The translations under genes and the position numbers were made by a program. This document shows, in pieces, positions 33,767 through 44,307 of a stretch of 64,000 bases of DNA. Below the pieces are notes generated by a model, which did no database searches, was not told the origin of the DNA, and saw nothing but the letters and a program-made list of their open reading frames with translations. The DNA lies in assembly GCF_030143255.1 (NCBI RefSeq), contig NZ_JARJNR010000001.1:186001-250000 (forward strand), read 5' to 3'. The stretch's first letter is position 1. Every line of letters starts with the position of its first letter. Source of the stretch: Frigidibacter sp. SD6-1 (GTDB lineage: Bacteria; Pseudomonadota; Alphaproteobacteria; Rhodobacterales; Rhodobacteraceae).

Positions 33767-34750
33767 TCAGAAGCGCGGCGCCGGGCCGAGATAAGCGCCG
33801 CCAACCATCGCCATGCCGTCCTCGAAGCTGATCGGAACCGTCAGGCTCCCGTCCTTCGACCCCTGCGCCATCACCGCGAGGATATTCCTGACCTGACCCG
33901 CCTGATCCGGTGGCACGAGGCCGGTCGCGACGGCGATATCGAAAAGCCTCTCCCAGTTGCGGGCCTTCACCTCGATCCGGCCCTCTGCGAAGCCGCCGGT
34001 ATCGGCGGCAAGATCACCGGTCACGTCCAGAGAGGTCTCGCCCCAGCCGAGGTGCCCGTCGATGTCGCGCAGGGCGAGAAGGCGCGGCGGGGCGGCAAGT
34101 GCGGCCTTGTCGATGCGCCGGTCGAAATCAGCCGCAGCCCGGAGCCTGAGTTCGTCGGCAGCGGCGGGCAGGGCCGCGCGCGGGTCGATCAGACCCTTGA
34201 GAACCGCGCCGGGCGCGAGGCCGGTCAGCACCGCGGCGATATCGTAGCTCGATTGCCCCCGCCCGCTGGGTCGTGCGGCGAGGATCAGCTTCTCGACCGC
34301 AAGCGACAGGCCGGGGGCCCGGACGATCTCGACCTGATGCCCCTCCACCTCGGCATGATCAAGCGGCAGCGAGAGCGTGGGCTCGGTGGCGACCGAGGCA
34401 CGGAGATCCTCGCTGCGGATGGTCAGCGGCTCTCCCGCGATCCGGACGGACTGTTCCTTGGGCCAGACCGCGATCACCTGATTGGGATGGTAGGAGAGTG
34501 CCAGAAGCTGCAGGAAATCCGCCGACCAGCCGTTCGCTCCGTCGCTGCTGACAAGGCGCGGCTTGTCGATGGTGATGTCGAAGCGCGAGGGGAAGCCCTT
34601 GAGCGAGACCTGGGCATAGTCGCCGACCCCGTCCGCCTTCAGCCCGTCCAGTGCGGCCTCCATCCCCGACAGCGCGGCGCGCGAGCCCACATACCAGTAG
34701 CCGCCGTAAAGGGCGGCGAGCGTCATGGTCAGCCACAGAAGCAAGCGCAT
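33767..34750 (-). CDS. DUF2125 protein, membrane-anchored
   Basis: A 327-residue protein with an N-terminal hydrophobic helix (RLLLWLTMTLAALYGGYWYV, residues 2-21) that anchors it in the inner membrane, and a periplasmic beta-rich domain with alternating strands (YAQVSLKGFPSRFDITIDKP). It matches DUF2125, common in Rhodobacterales, function unknown; the fold recalls lipid-transfer or AsmA-like repeats. ATG 34750 gives the anchor directly at the N-terminus. Divergent from the ChaC-like gene. Confidence 0.85.
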   Translation of the reverse strand: MRLLLWLTMTLAALYGGYWYVGSRAALSGMEAALDGLKADGVGDYAQVSLKGFPSRFDITIDKPRLVSSDGANGWSADFLQLLALSYHPNQVIAVWPKEQSVRIAGEPLTIRSEDLRASVATEPTLSLPLDHAEVEGHQVEIVRAPGLSLAVEKLILAARPSGRGQSSYDIAAVLTGLAPGAVLKGLIDPRAALPAAADELRLRAAADFDRRIDKAALAAPPRLLALRDIDGHLGWGETSLDVTGDLAADTGGFAEGRIEVKARNWERLFDIAVATGLVPPDQAGQVRNILAVMAQGSKDGSLTVPISFEDGMAMVGGAYLGPAPRF

Positions 34751-34813
34751 TCTGCCTCTCTTCCCTCGCCCGGTGTTTCGGGGTTTATAGGGCGCCGGAG
34801 CGGGAGAGGCCAG

Positions 34814-35362
34814 ATGGTGGCGGATGTGGATCTTTGGGTGTTCGGCTATGGGTCGCTCATGTGGGACCCGGGCTTTGCCCATGTCCGGCGCGAAACGGCG
34901 CGGCTGGAAGGGTGGCGCCGGTCCTTTTGCATGACGTCGATCCATTATCGCGGCACGCCCGAAGCGCCGGGTCTGGTGCTGGCGCTGGATGCGGCAGAGG
35001 GCGCGGCCTGCGATGGCGTCGCCTTCGGCGTTACGGCAGAGGCACGGGCCGGGGTTCTGGCCTATCTGCATGACCGCGAGCTGGTATCGGATGCCTATCT
35101 TGAACGGCGTCTGCCGGTGCGGCTGGCGGATGGTGCGAAGGTCGAGGCGGTGACCTATGTGATCGATCATGACCATGTGCAGTACCGGGCGGGCCTGACG
35201 CTTGAGGAACAGGCCACGATCATCGCGCGATCTTCCGGACGCAATGGCACCAACGCCGATTATCTGTGGAACACGGTCGATCATCTCGGCGCGCTCGGCC
35301 TTGCCGATCCCGACCTCGACTGGCTCGCCGAACAGGTTCGGCGCCTCAAGGCCGAGGGCTGA
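34814..35362 (+). CDS. ChaC-like gamma-glutamylcyclotransferase
   Basis: Likely cleaves glutathione to 5-oxoproline and Cys-Gly. The 182-residue protein opens with the signature VFGYGSLMWDPGF (substrate-binding YGSL), and the catalytic glutamate is expected in LHDRELVSDAYLERRL. ATG 34814 follows GGGAGAGGCCAG. Other glutathione-related genes in this window (gloB, GST) are not adjacent. Confidence 0.9.
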   Translation: MVADVDLWVFGYGSLMWDPGFAHVRRETARLEGWRRSFCMTSIHYRGTPEAPGLVLALDAAEGAACDGVAFGVTAEARAGVLAYLHDRELVSDAYLERRLPVRLADGAKVEAVTYVIDHDHVQYRAGLTLEEQATIIARSSGRNGTNADYLWNTVDHLGALGLADPDLDWLAEQVRRLKAEG

Positions 35363-35377
35363 GCCACCGGGGCGCGG

Positions 35378-35404
35378 CTCGTCGTTGCACTGCGTGCCTC
35401 CTCG
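35378..35404 (+). repeat. REP-like repeat, copy D (single half-unit)
   Basis: CTCGTCGTTGCACTGCGTGC then CTCCTCG: one 27-base half-unit with the inner hairpin GCAC-TGC-GTGC. No inverted partner follows. Confidence 0.7.
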
Positions 35405-35485
35405 TCCGCGCCTGACGGCTGTCTCTCGGCGCTTGGCAGGGCAGGCTCGCGCGCCTATTGTCGCGATCAAGACAGGCAGGGACCG

Positions 35486-36688
35486 ATGACGATGGACAGA
35501 CCGGCGCGCCGTGCGGCGCCCTATTTCTCGCAGCCGTTCCAGCAGATCTTCATGATGCTGGTGATCACCGGTCTCGTCGGTGCCGGCGGCTATCTGGTGG
35601 CGGCCAAGGTCTGGCCGGTGGTTGTGGAAAACCCCTGGCTGAACGGGCTGATCTTCGGGGTCTTCTTCCTGGGCATCCTCACCTGCTTCTGGCAGGTCTT
35701 CGCACTCGTGCGCTCGGTGCGCTGGATCGAGGGGCTGGCCTCGGGCCGCCCCGGACATGAAATCACCGTGCCGCCGCGCCTGCTTGCGCCGCTTGCCCAC
35801 CTTCTCAGGTCGCGCGGCACCAAGGGCGGGCATATCTCCTCGACCGCCGCCCGGTCGATCCTCGATTCGGTTTCCGCCCGCATCGAAGAGGCGCGCGACC
35901 TTACGCGCTATCTGACCAACCTTCTGATCTTCCTCGGCCTTCTCGGCACGCTTTACGGCCTTTCCGTTACGGTCCCGGCGGTGGTCGATACGATCCGCGC
36001 GCTGGCGCCGAAAGAGGGCGAATCGAGTGCCGAGGTCTTCACCAAGCTGATGACCGGCCTCGAATCGCAGCTGGGCGGCATGGGCATGGCCTTTTCCTCC
36101 TCGCTCATCGGGCTTGCGGGCTCGCTGGTCGTGGGGCTTCTGGAACTGTTCGCGAGCCACGGCCAGAACCGGTTCTACGGCGAGCTGGAGGAATGGCTGT
36201 CGAGCTTCACCCGTCTGACTTTCGGCGGCACTGACACCGAGGGCGACGGCGCGAGCGCGGTCATCGCCGCGCTTGCCCAGCATCTGGAGGATCAGGCGGA
36301 GTTTTTCGCCGCCGCGCGCGAACAGGCCGAGGCAGACCGCCTGCGCGGCGAACAGGCGCTGGCGACGCTGACCGGCTCGATCGGCGTTCTGACGGAACGG
36401 CTGGAACGGGCGATGTCCGCAACCGGCGATACATTCGAGCGTCTGGCGGAGGGCCAGGAACAGGTGGCAGCGCTTCTGACTGAGCGGGGCGGCGGCGACG
36501 CGGGGCCGGACGCTGAAAGCCGCATGCGGCTCCGCTCGATCGATACGCAGATGCTCAGGCTCCTCGAAGAAGTGGCGGCGGGCCGACAGGAGGCACTTGG
36601 CGATCTGCGTGCCGATCTCGCGCAGCTTACCCGTGCCGTCCGCTCGCTTTCGCTGCGCGGCGAGGCGGGGCCGGGCGAGCGGGGCTGA
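35486..36688 (+). CDS. MotA/TolQ/ExbB-type proton-channel protein with long cytoplasmic tail
   Basis: A 400-residue inner-membrane protein. Hydrophobic segments lie at about 21-40, 52-75, 142-165 (NLLIFLGLLGTLYGLSVTVP) and 200-222 (MGMAFSSSLIGLAGSLVVGL), the last two carrying the MotA/TolQ/ExbB signature. Residues 225-400 form a predicted cytoplasmic helical tail rich in Glu/Arg/Ala. Four bases separate it from a MotB/OmpA-like gene, so the two form an ion-driven stator pair. What they drive is unknown. Start ATG 35486 or 35492. Confidence 0.85.
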   Translation: MTMDRPARRAAPYFSQPFQQIFMMLVITGLVGAGGYLVAAKVWPVVVENPWLNGLIFGVFFLGILTCFWQVFALVRSVRWIEGLASGRPGHEITVPPRLLAPLAHLLRSRGTKGGHISSTAARSILDSVSARIEEARDLTRYLTNLLIFLGLLGTLYGLSVTVPAVVDTIRALAPKEGESSAEVFTKLMTGLESQLGGMGMAFSSSLIGLAGSLVVGLLELFASHGQNRFYGELEEWLSSFTRLTFGGTDTEGDGASAVIAALAQHLEDQAEFFAAAREQAEADRLRGEQALATLTGSIGVLTERLERAMSATGDTFERLAEGQEQVAALLTERGGGDAGPDAESRMRLRSIDTQMLRLLEEVAAGRQEALGDLRADLAQLTRAVRSLSLRGEAGPGERG

Positions 36689-36691
36689 GCC

Positions 36692-38167
36692 ATGGCAGGT
36701 CCGGGACGCGGACGATCGGGGCAGGCGGCGGCGATCTGGCCGGGGTTCCTCGATCTCATGACCTCGCTCGTGATGGTCCTGATGTTCGTCCTGACCATCT
36801 TCATGATCCTGCAGTTCGCGCTTCGGGAAACCATATCGAACCAGGGCGACGAGCTTGCCGACCTCAATCAGCAGCTCGCGGGGCTTGCCGACAGCCTGGG
36901 AGTGGAGCGCGCGCGCACCGCCGAGCTGCAGACCGAGGTTGGCACATTGACCGCGACGCTTGCCGCGCGTGTCGCTGACCTGTCGGCGGCCGAAGGCAGG
37001 ATCGACGATTTCGAGGCACAGGTCACCGCCCTCCTCGCCGCGCAGGCCGCCGACCGGGCGACGATTTCCGCGCAGGAGGAAGCGGCGCGGCTGGCAGAGG
37101 CCAAGCGGCTGGCACTGGAGGCTTTGGCCGCCGAGCTGAAGGCCGAAGGCGAGAAGACCGCAGCGCAGCTGAGCGAGACCGAGGCCGCGCGTCTCACCGA
37201 AGCCGCCGTCGCCGCCGCGCTCCGGGAGAAGCTGAAATCGTCCGAAGATGAACTGACGGCGATGACGCTCGCGCTTGAGGCACAGCGCAAGAAGGCCGAG
37301 GAGACGCTGACACTTCTTGCCGCCGCCGAGGCAGCGAAGAAGGAACTCGATGCCGCCAAGCTCGCAAGCCTCAGCGAGGCCGACCGCCAGAAGGCGCTTC
37401 TGGCGATGGCGGAAGCAGAACTGGGCAAGGAGAAAGCCTCAAGCGCGGAGGCTGCGCGCAAGGTCACGCTTCTGAACGAACAGGTCGCGGCCCTGCGCGG
37501 CCAGCTTGGCGCGCTGCAGAACCTGCTTGACGCCTCTGCCGCCAAGGATGCCGATGCCAAGGTCCAGATCGAGGCGCTGGGCAGCCAGCTCAATTCCGCG
37601 CTCGCCCGCGTCGCGGCTGAGGAAAAGCGCCGCGCCGAGCTTGAGGAGGCGGAGCGCAAGCGGCTCGCCGAGGAGGCGCAGGCAGCAAAGGACGAGGCGA
37701 AAGAGCTGGCCAAATACCGGTCGGAATTCTTCGGCAAGCTCTCCGAAGTGCTTTCAGGGCGCGAGGGCGTGCGCGTGGTGGGCGACCGGTTTGTCTTTTC
37801 CTCCGAAGTGCTGTTCCAGCCCGGCGCCGCCGACCTTTCGCCCGAGGGCAAGAGCCAGATCGCCGGGGTGGTCGCAACCCTACAGGAGGTGGCGGCGGTG
37901 ATCCCGCCCGAGGTGAACTGGATCATCCGCGTGGATGGCCACACAGACAACGTGCCGCTTTCCGGTTTCGGCGCGTTTCGCGACAATTGGGAGCTCAGCC
38001 AGGCCCGCGCGCTTTCGGTCGTGCGCTACATGCAGGACGATCTCGGCTTCCCGCCCGAACGGCTGGCGGCGACGGGTTTCGGGGAATATCAGCCGGTGGC
38101 GGCAGGCGACACGCCCGAGGCGCTCGCCGCAAACCGCCGGATCGAACTGAAGCTCACAGAGCGATAG
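36692..38167 (+). CDS. MotB/OmpA-like stator protein with very long coiled coil
   Basis: A 491-residue partner of the previous protein. A single membrane helix at about 18-42 contains the MotB-type aspartate in GFLDLMTSL (D21, the presumed proton site). Residues 45-325 are almost uninterrupted Ala/Glu/Lys/Leu coiled coil, far longer than in MotB. The C-terminal OmpA domain (about 345-490; FSSEVLFQPGAADLSPEGK, VDGHTDNVPL, NWELSQARALSVVRYM, ANRRIELKL) binds peptidoglycan. The coil could span about 40 nm if straight. Confidence 0.87.
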   Translation: MAGPGRGRSGQAAAIWPGFLDLMTSLVMVLMFVLTIFMILQFALRETISNQGDELADLNQQLAGLADSLGVERARTAELQTEVGTLTATLAARVADLSAAEGRIDDFEAQVTALLAAQAADRATISAQEEAARLAEAKRLALEALAAELKAEGEKTAAQLSETEAARLTEAAVAAALREKLKSSEDELTAMTLALEAQRKKAEETLTLLAAAEAAKKELDAAKLASLSEADRQKALLAMAEAELGKEKASSAEAARKVTLLNEQVAALRGQLGALQNLLDASAAKDADAKVQIEALGSQLNSALARVAAEEKRRAELEEAERKRLAEEAQAAKDEAKELAKYRSEFFGKLSEVLSGREGVRVVGDRFVFSSEVLFQPGAADLSPEGKSQIAGVVATLQEVAAVIPPEVNWIIRVDGHTDNVPLSGFGAFRDNWELSQARALSVVRYMQDDLGFPPERLAATGFGEYQPVAAGDTPEALAANRRIELKLTER

Positions 38168-38211
38168 TCACAACACGACGTGATCGGTCGGCGCTTCCAT
38201 CGGGTTCACCG

Positions 38212-38250
38212 TGCTTTCATCTTGGCCAAAATACCTCCGCCGGAGGCGCA
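38212..38250 (+). repeat. G-tract intergenic repeat, copy 6 (degenerate)
   Basis: GTGCTTTCATCTTGGCCAAA+ATACCTCC keeps the CTTCATCTTGG...AAATACC start of copies 2 and 3 but has lost the long G-runs, ending in a short CCGCCGGAGG hairpin. Confidence 0.6.
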
Positions 38251-38288
38251 CGTCACCGCCCGCGAGGGCCTCGCAGAACCAATGACAA

Positions 38289-38343
38289 GGGGAGCGCAAT
38301 GCGCTCCCCGACACGGCCCTTGGGGGCCTCGATGGCCCCCGAG
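38289..38343. terminator. Two strong hairpins between convergent genes
   Basis: GGGGAGCGC-AAT-GCGCTCCCC (38289-38309) and CTTGGGGGCC-TCGAT-GGCCCCCGAG (38319-38343). Neither is followed by a U-tract, but both lie between the OmpA-like stop and the clpA stop, where they may end or protect the opposing transcripts. Confidence 0.6.
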
Positions 38344-38365
38344 GGGCGGGCCCGTCTGTCAGCCG

Positions 38366-40693
<2,328 letters not shown>

Positions 40694-40974
40694 CTGCGTG
40701 CTCCTTTCTTCCGGGCGAGTCGGGGCTTTGCCTCCTCCTCACCTTGGCCTCATACCTTTAAAGTTCGGTGGAATTCCGGCGGCTTCAAGGGGAAAGTGGC
40801 AGATTTTGGCTGGCGCCGGGTCCGGACACCCAAAATGTGATCGTTTCGTGACCAATTGGCAAAGGCGCCGGGCTTTGATGACCTGCCGGGACCGCGTTTG
40901 ATCGCTGCTAGAATGGTTGAGCGATGCCGCCGCGATCATCTTGGGGTATTTGCGCCACGGCCCAACTGAGCGAT
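40694..40974. other. Gap between clpA and orphan gene
   Basis: 281 bases without a recognised gene. Near clpA it carries that gene's ribosome site. The far end has a TAGAAT -10-like hexamer (40909-40914) on the plus strand with no clear -35. An in-frame ATG at 40924, ten bases after this hexamer, would give a near-leaderless start for the next gene. Confidence 0.4.
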
Positions 40975-41700
40975 ATGAAACTATTGATGGTTCACACTCG
41001 AGGAGACACCGAGTTGAATTTCCACGAACGCGAATATTGCGTGTACGCCGTTTTTTCAGGAGCGGATGCCCCGAAACCATGGCTGCACTCGACATGGCTT
41101 TCCATTGCTGAAGCGACGTCGGCCATCTTCACGGCAGCCCGTGATCGCGGAGCTGTGCGCTGCACGCAGTACGATCCAACCTCTCCAGGTTCGCCCGTTA
41201 TCTCGTTCGGTCGTATCGGGCACAACGCGAGAGGTGCCGCAAAGTGGACGCATGAGGCGGACGGTAAACTAGTTTCTAGTATCCAGGCGCGGTTTCAATC
41301 GGCAGAGGTATGGGCTCCGAACTGGAATGCGTGCGAACGCGACCGGCTGGCGCCTGACACTTACCTTTGCATTTCAAATCGGCTCGCGTGGGCTCGGGAG
41401 TCCGACTTTGGCGCAGTGAAATTCCCGGCATTGTGCATCTTTGCAGTCGCTACGGACCTTGGAGAGCGGCTTCGCCGTGATGGACGACGCGCGAGTGCGA
41501 TCTTGTCCGCAATCTTGATGTCGCCCATCGGCTTCGTCGGTGTTCGCCCATGGGGCTTTGCATCGTTCAACGGCTTTACTGACGCCATTAACGACCTCGA
41601 GCTGGTCGAACCATTTCGTCCACCCCTGCGAAGCAGAGACGAACCGTCGCTCTCCTTGCTAAGGGGTGACTGGGAAGTTTTCCGAGATAGCCTGTATTGA
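40975..41700 (+). CDS. Orphan protein of foreign composition
   Basis: A 241-residue protein (258 if it starts at ATG 40924) with no recognised domain, signal peptide or membrane segment. It opens MKLLMVHTRGDTELNFHERE and has several Trp/Cys residues (AEVWAPNWNACERD, WGFASFNGF). Codon use differs plainly from all neighbours: AAA, CTA, GTA, AGT, TCT and ACT are frequent where neighbours use G/C-ending codons. This suggests recent transfer into the clpA-gloB gap. No ribosome site precedes 40975. Function unknown; a solitary cargo gene such as an immunity or defence protein is conceivable but unsupported. Confidence 0.6.
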   Translation: MKLLMVHTRGDTELNFHEREYCVYAVFSGADAPKPWLHSTWLSIAEATSAIFTAARDRGAVRCTQYDPTSPGSPVISFGRIGHNARGAAKWTHEADGKLVSSIQARFQSAEVWAPNWNACERDRLAPDTYLCISNRLAWARESDFGAVKFPALCIFAVATDLGERLRRDGRRASAILSAILMSPIGFVGVRPWGFASFNGFTDAINDLELVEPFRPPLRSRDEPSLSLLRGDWEVFRDSLY

Positions 41701-41909
41701 CAGCAAAAAACAGGGCTGCATTCGGAAATCGCTGCCTTATCTGCTTCGATGGTAGACAGTGTTTCCGATCAAGTGGATCGGCGCATTTCGCTGCCGCCAC
41801 TTCGCGCTTTGGGTGGTGTGCAAGCGTCGTCGATCTGGCGAGCCTCCTTCACATGTGTGCCGCTGCGCGCGATGCGGGGCGCCAACGCCCTGAAGCGGGG
41901 GCGAAGGCC

Positions 41910-42677
41910 TCAGAACCGGTCTTTCAAGGCCCGGAGGTGCGCGAAGACCTTGGCATCCGGCGCGCCCGCGAGGCCGACACGGGCCTTCATTCCCGGGTCG
42001 GTCGCGCGCAGGAACGGATTGGTCGCCTTTTCTTCCGCGAGCGTCACCGGCACGGTCGCCTCGCCCCTTGCGCGCAGCGCCGCAACCCGCGCGGCGCGGG
42101 CTTTCAGCGCGGCATTCTCGGGGTCGACCGAGAGCGCGAAGCGGATGTTCGACTGGGTGTATTCATGGCCCGAACAGACCAGCGTCTCGTCGGGAAGCGC
42201 CGCGAGTTTCGTCAGGCTTTCCCACATCTGGTCCGGCGTCCCTTCGAAGAGCCGCCCGCAGCCGCAGGACATCAGGCTGTCGGCGGTGAAGACGACCGCA
42301 CTGTCGGGGAAGTGGAAGGCGATATGGCCGACCGTATGGCCCGGCACCTCGATCACCCGGCCCGCGCCCATGCCGAGAAGAACGCTGTCGCCCTCGGCGA
42401 CCGCTTCGTCGAGCGGCGGCAGGCGGTGGGCATCCGCCGCCGCGCCGATCACCCGCGCCCCGGTCGCCGTCGCCAGCGTCTCGACCCCGGCGATATGGTC
42501 GTCGTGGTGATGGGTGATCAGGATATGGCTGGCCTTCCAGCCCCGCGCGGCCAGCGCGTTCAGGATCGGCGTCACCTCCGGCACGTCGATGACTCCCGTC
42601 GTCCCCGTTGCCGCATCATGGGCGAGGTAGGCATAATTGTCCGCAAGGCAGGGAATGGTGACGATTTCGAGGGGCAT
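41910..42677 (-). CDS. gloB: Hydroxyacylglutathione hydrolase (glyoxalase II)
   Basis: Hydrolyses S-lactoylglutathione to lactate and glutathione. The 255-residue metallo-beta-lactamase-fold enzyme has the two-metal motif THHHDDHIAG, PGHTVGHIAF, the mid-domain LMSCGCGRLFEGTP with its metal Asp just before (FTADS), and VCSGHEYTQSN; the C-terminal domain ends LRALKDRF. ATG 42677 lacks a good ribosome site, but no better start is seen. It diverges from the methyltransferase gene, an association common in this family. Confidence 0.95.
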   Translation of the reverse strand: MPLEIVTIPCLADNYAYLAHDAATGTTGVIDVPEVTPILNALAARGWKASHILITHHHDDHIAGVETLATATGARVIGAAADAHRLPPLDEAVAEGDSVLLGMGAGRVIEVPGHTVGHIAFHFPDSAVVFTADSLMSCGCGRLFEGTPDQMWESLTKLAALPDETLVCSGHEYTQSNIRFALSVDPENAALKARAARVAALRARGEATVPVTLAEEKATNPFLRATDPGMKARVGLAGAPDAKVFAHLRALKDRF

Positions 42678-42755
42678 GGCGTTCGCGACTTTTGACGATA
42701 TGGTACGGGCGGAGTTCGACTGAAACCACTCTGACCGAGGCCCGGGACCGGCGCA

Positions 42756-43502
42756 ATGCATCTTGATGTGCATGATCTGCGGAATTTCTACTACCGGACC
42801 CAGCTTGGCCGGGTGGCCCAGAAGGCGATCCGCGACCGGGTGGTGGAGCTGTGGCCAGACGCTAAGGCGCAGACCGTCGTTGGCTTCGGTTTCGCCGTAC
42901 CGCTGCTGCGGCCCTATCTGGACAGTGCGCGCCGGGTGATCGGCCTGATGCCGGGGCAGCAAGGCGTGATGCCCTGGCCCGCGGGCATGGCCAATGTCTC
43001 GGTCCTGTGCGAGGAGGTCCAGTGGCCGGTCGAGACCGGCATGGTCGACCGGCTGGTGGTGATGCACGGGCTGGAAACCTCGGACCGGCCTGCCGCCCTT
43101 CTGGAGGAATGCTGGCGCGTCCTCGGGCCGGGGGGGCGGGCGCTTTTCATCGTCACCAACCGCTCGGGCCTCTGGGCGCGGTCGGATGCGACGCCCTTCG
43201 GGCACGGGCGGCCCTATACGATGCGCCAGCTCGACGCGCAGCTTCGACAGAACGGTTTCACCACCGAGCGGTTCGAGACGGCGCTTTTCGCCCCGCCGTC
43301 CGATCGGCGCTTCTGGCTCAGGACCGCGCAGATGTGGGAAAGGGCGGGGCAAAGGGTGCAGCGGCTGCTGGCGGGCGGCGTCCTGATGATAGAAGTGTCA
43401 AAGCAGATCCATGCACCGATCCGGCCCGGCCTGCGGGCGGTCGTGAAGCGGCCCCTGAAAGCGATCGAGGCGCTGCCGAAACCTGCACCGGCGCCGGTCT
43501 GA
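42756..43502 (+). CDS. Class I SAM-dependent methyltransferase
   Basis: A 248-residue protein with a Methyltransf_11-like core. The usual GxGxG motif I is degraded to [16 protein letters not shown]; the post-motif acid and motif II remain recognisable ([33 protein letters not shown]). The C-terminal 60 residues are basic and may contact a membrane or nucleic acid. Substrate unknown. Confidence 0.82.
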   Translation: MHLDVHDLRNFYYRTQLGRVAQKAIRDRVVELWPDAKAQTVVGFGFAVPLLRPYLDSARRVIGLMPGQQGVMPWPAGMANVSVLCEEVQWPVETGMVDRLVVMHGLETSDRPAALLEECWRVLGPGGRALFIVTNRSGLWARSDATPFGHGRPYTMRQLDAQLRQNGFTTERFETALFAPPSDRRFWLRTAQMWERAGQRVQRLLAGGVLMIEVSKQIHAPIRPGLRAVVKRPLKAIEALPKPAPAPV

Positions 43503-43746
43503 TTCTGGCGCCGACGGCCTTTGGCATCCGGCAGGTGCGTCCCTGCCGCCACGCCCCGGCCGCTGTGACCGCTAAAGGCCCGCAAAAGCGCCTGACAGGT
43601 GATCAAAAACTCGCTCCGGGGCGGTTGCGGGGCAGGGACCTCTCTGATAGAGGGGCACGCAATTGAGGCGCGCGCCACCGGTGCGCGCACTGGGGATGCC
43701 TTGGCCGGACGACAGGCCGCCGGGCGCAACAATCGGAAGGGTGGAC

Positions 43747-44307
43747 GTGTCCGAAACAGCTTCGACAGCTTCCGGGATCGCAGGGCGCTATGCGCTTGCT
43801 GTCTTCGATCTCGTCAAAGAGACCAATGGCGTGAAGGCGCTTGAGGCGGATGTGGCGGCTCTGGGTGCCGCGCTGAACGACAGCGCCGAATTCCGCGCGC
43901 TGATTTCCTCGCCGGTCTATTCCCGCGAAGAGCAGGGCGCCGCGATCGCCGCGATTGCCAAAAAGATGAAACTCTCAGGCGTTCTGGCGAACACGCTGGG
44001 CCTGATGGCCGCGAACCGCCGCCTCTTCGTCCTGCCGCAGCTTCTGTCGGCCCTGACCGCGATGATCGCCGAGGAAAAGGGCGAAGTGACCGCCGATGTC
44101 ACCGCCGCCGCCGCGCTGACCGCCGCCCAGTCGAAGAAACTCGCCGCCAGCCTCAAGGCTTCGGTCGGCAAGGACGTCAAGCTGAATGTCTCTGTCGATG
44201 AAAGCCTCATCGGCGGTCTTATCGTCAAAGTGGGCTCGAAGATGATCGACACCTCGATCCGCTCGAAGCTCGCATCCCTTCAGAATGTCATGAAAGAGGT
44301 CGGATAA
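43747..44307 (+). CDS. atpH: ATP synthase F1 subunit delta
   Basis: Peripheral-stalk connector of F1Fo. The 186-residue protein ([22 protein letters not shown]) starts at GTG 43747, chosen because GGAAGGG lies seven bases upstream and the N-terminus matches family members; GTG 43741 is too close to the site. C-terminal [21 protein letters not shown] is the conserved delta signature. First gene of atpHAGDC; its TAA overlaps the atpA ATG. Confidence 0.95.
   Translation: MSETASTASGIAGRYALAVFDLVKETNGVKALEADVAALGAALNDSAEFRALISSPVYSREEQGAAIAAIAKKMKLSGVLANTLGLMAANRRLFVLPQLLSALTAMIAEEKGEVTADVTAAAALTAAQSKKLAASLKASVGKDVKLNVSVDESLIGGLIVKVGSKMIDTSIRSKLASLQNVMKEVG

Noticed and set aside
33767-36283. One 838-codon open frame on the minus strand
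   Set aside because: Only its last 327 codons are the DUF2125 gene. The rest is an accidental open frame opposite the ChaC-like and channel genes, which have clear domains on the plus strand.
35486-38167. Zorya-like anti-phage system (ZorA/ZorB pair)
   Set aside because: The channel and OmpA-like partners resemble ZorAB in layout, but no ZorC, ZorD or ZorE follows. The pair sits among housekeeping genes with normal composition, so I treat it as an envelope motor of unknown role.
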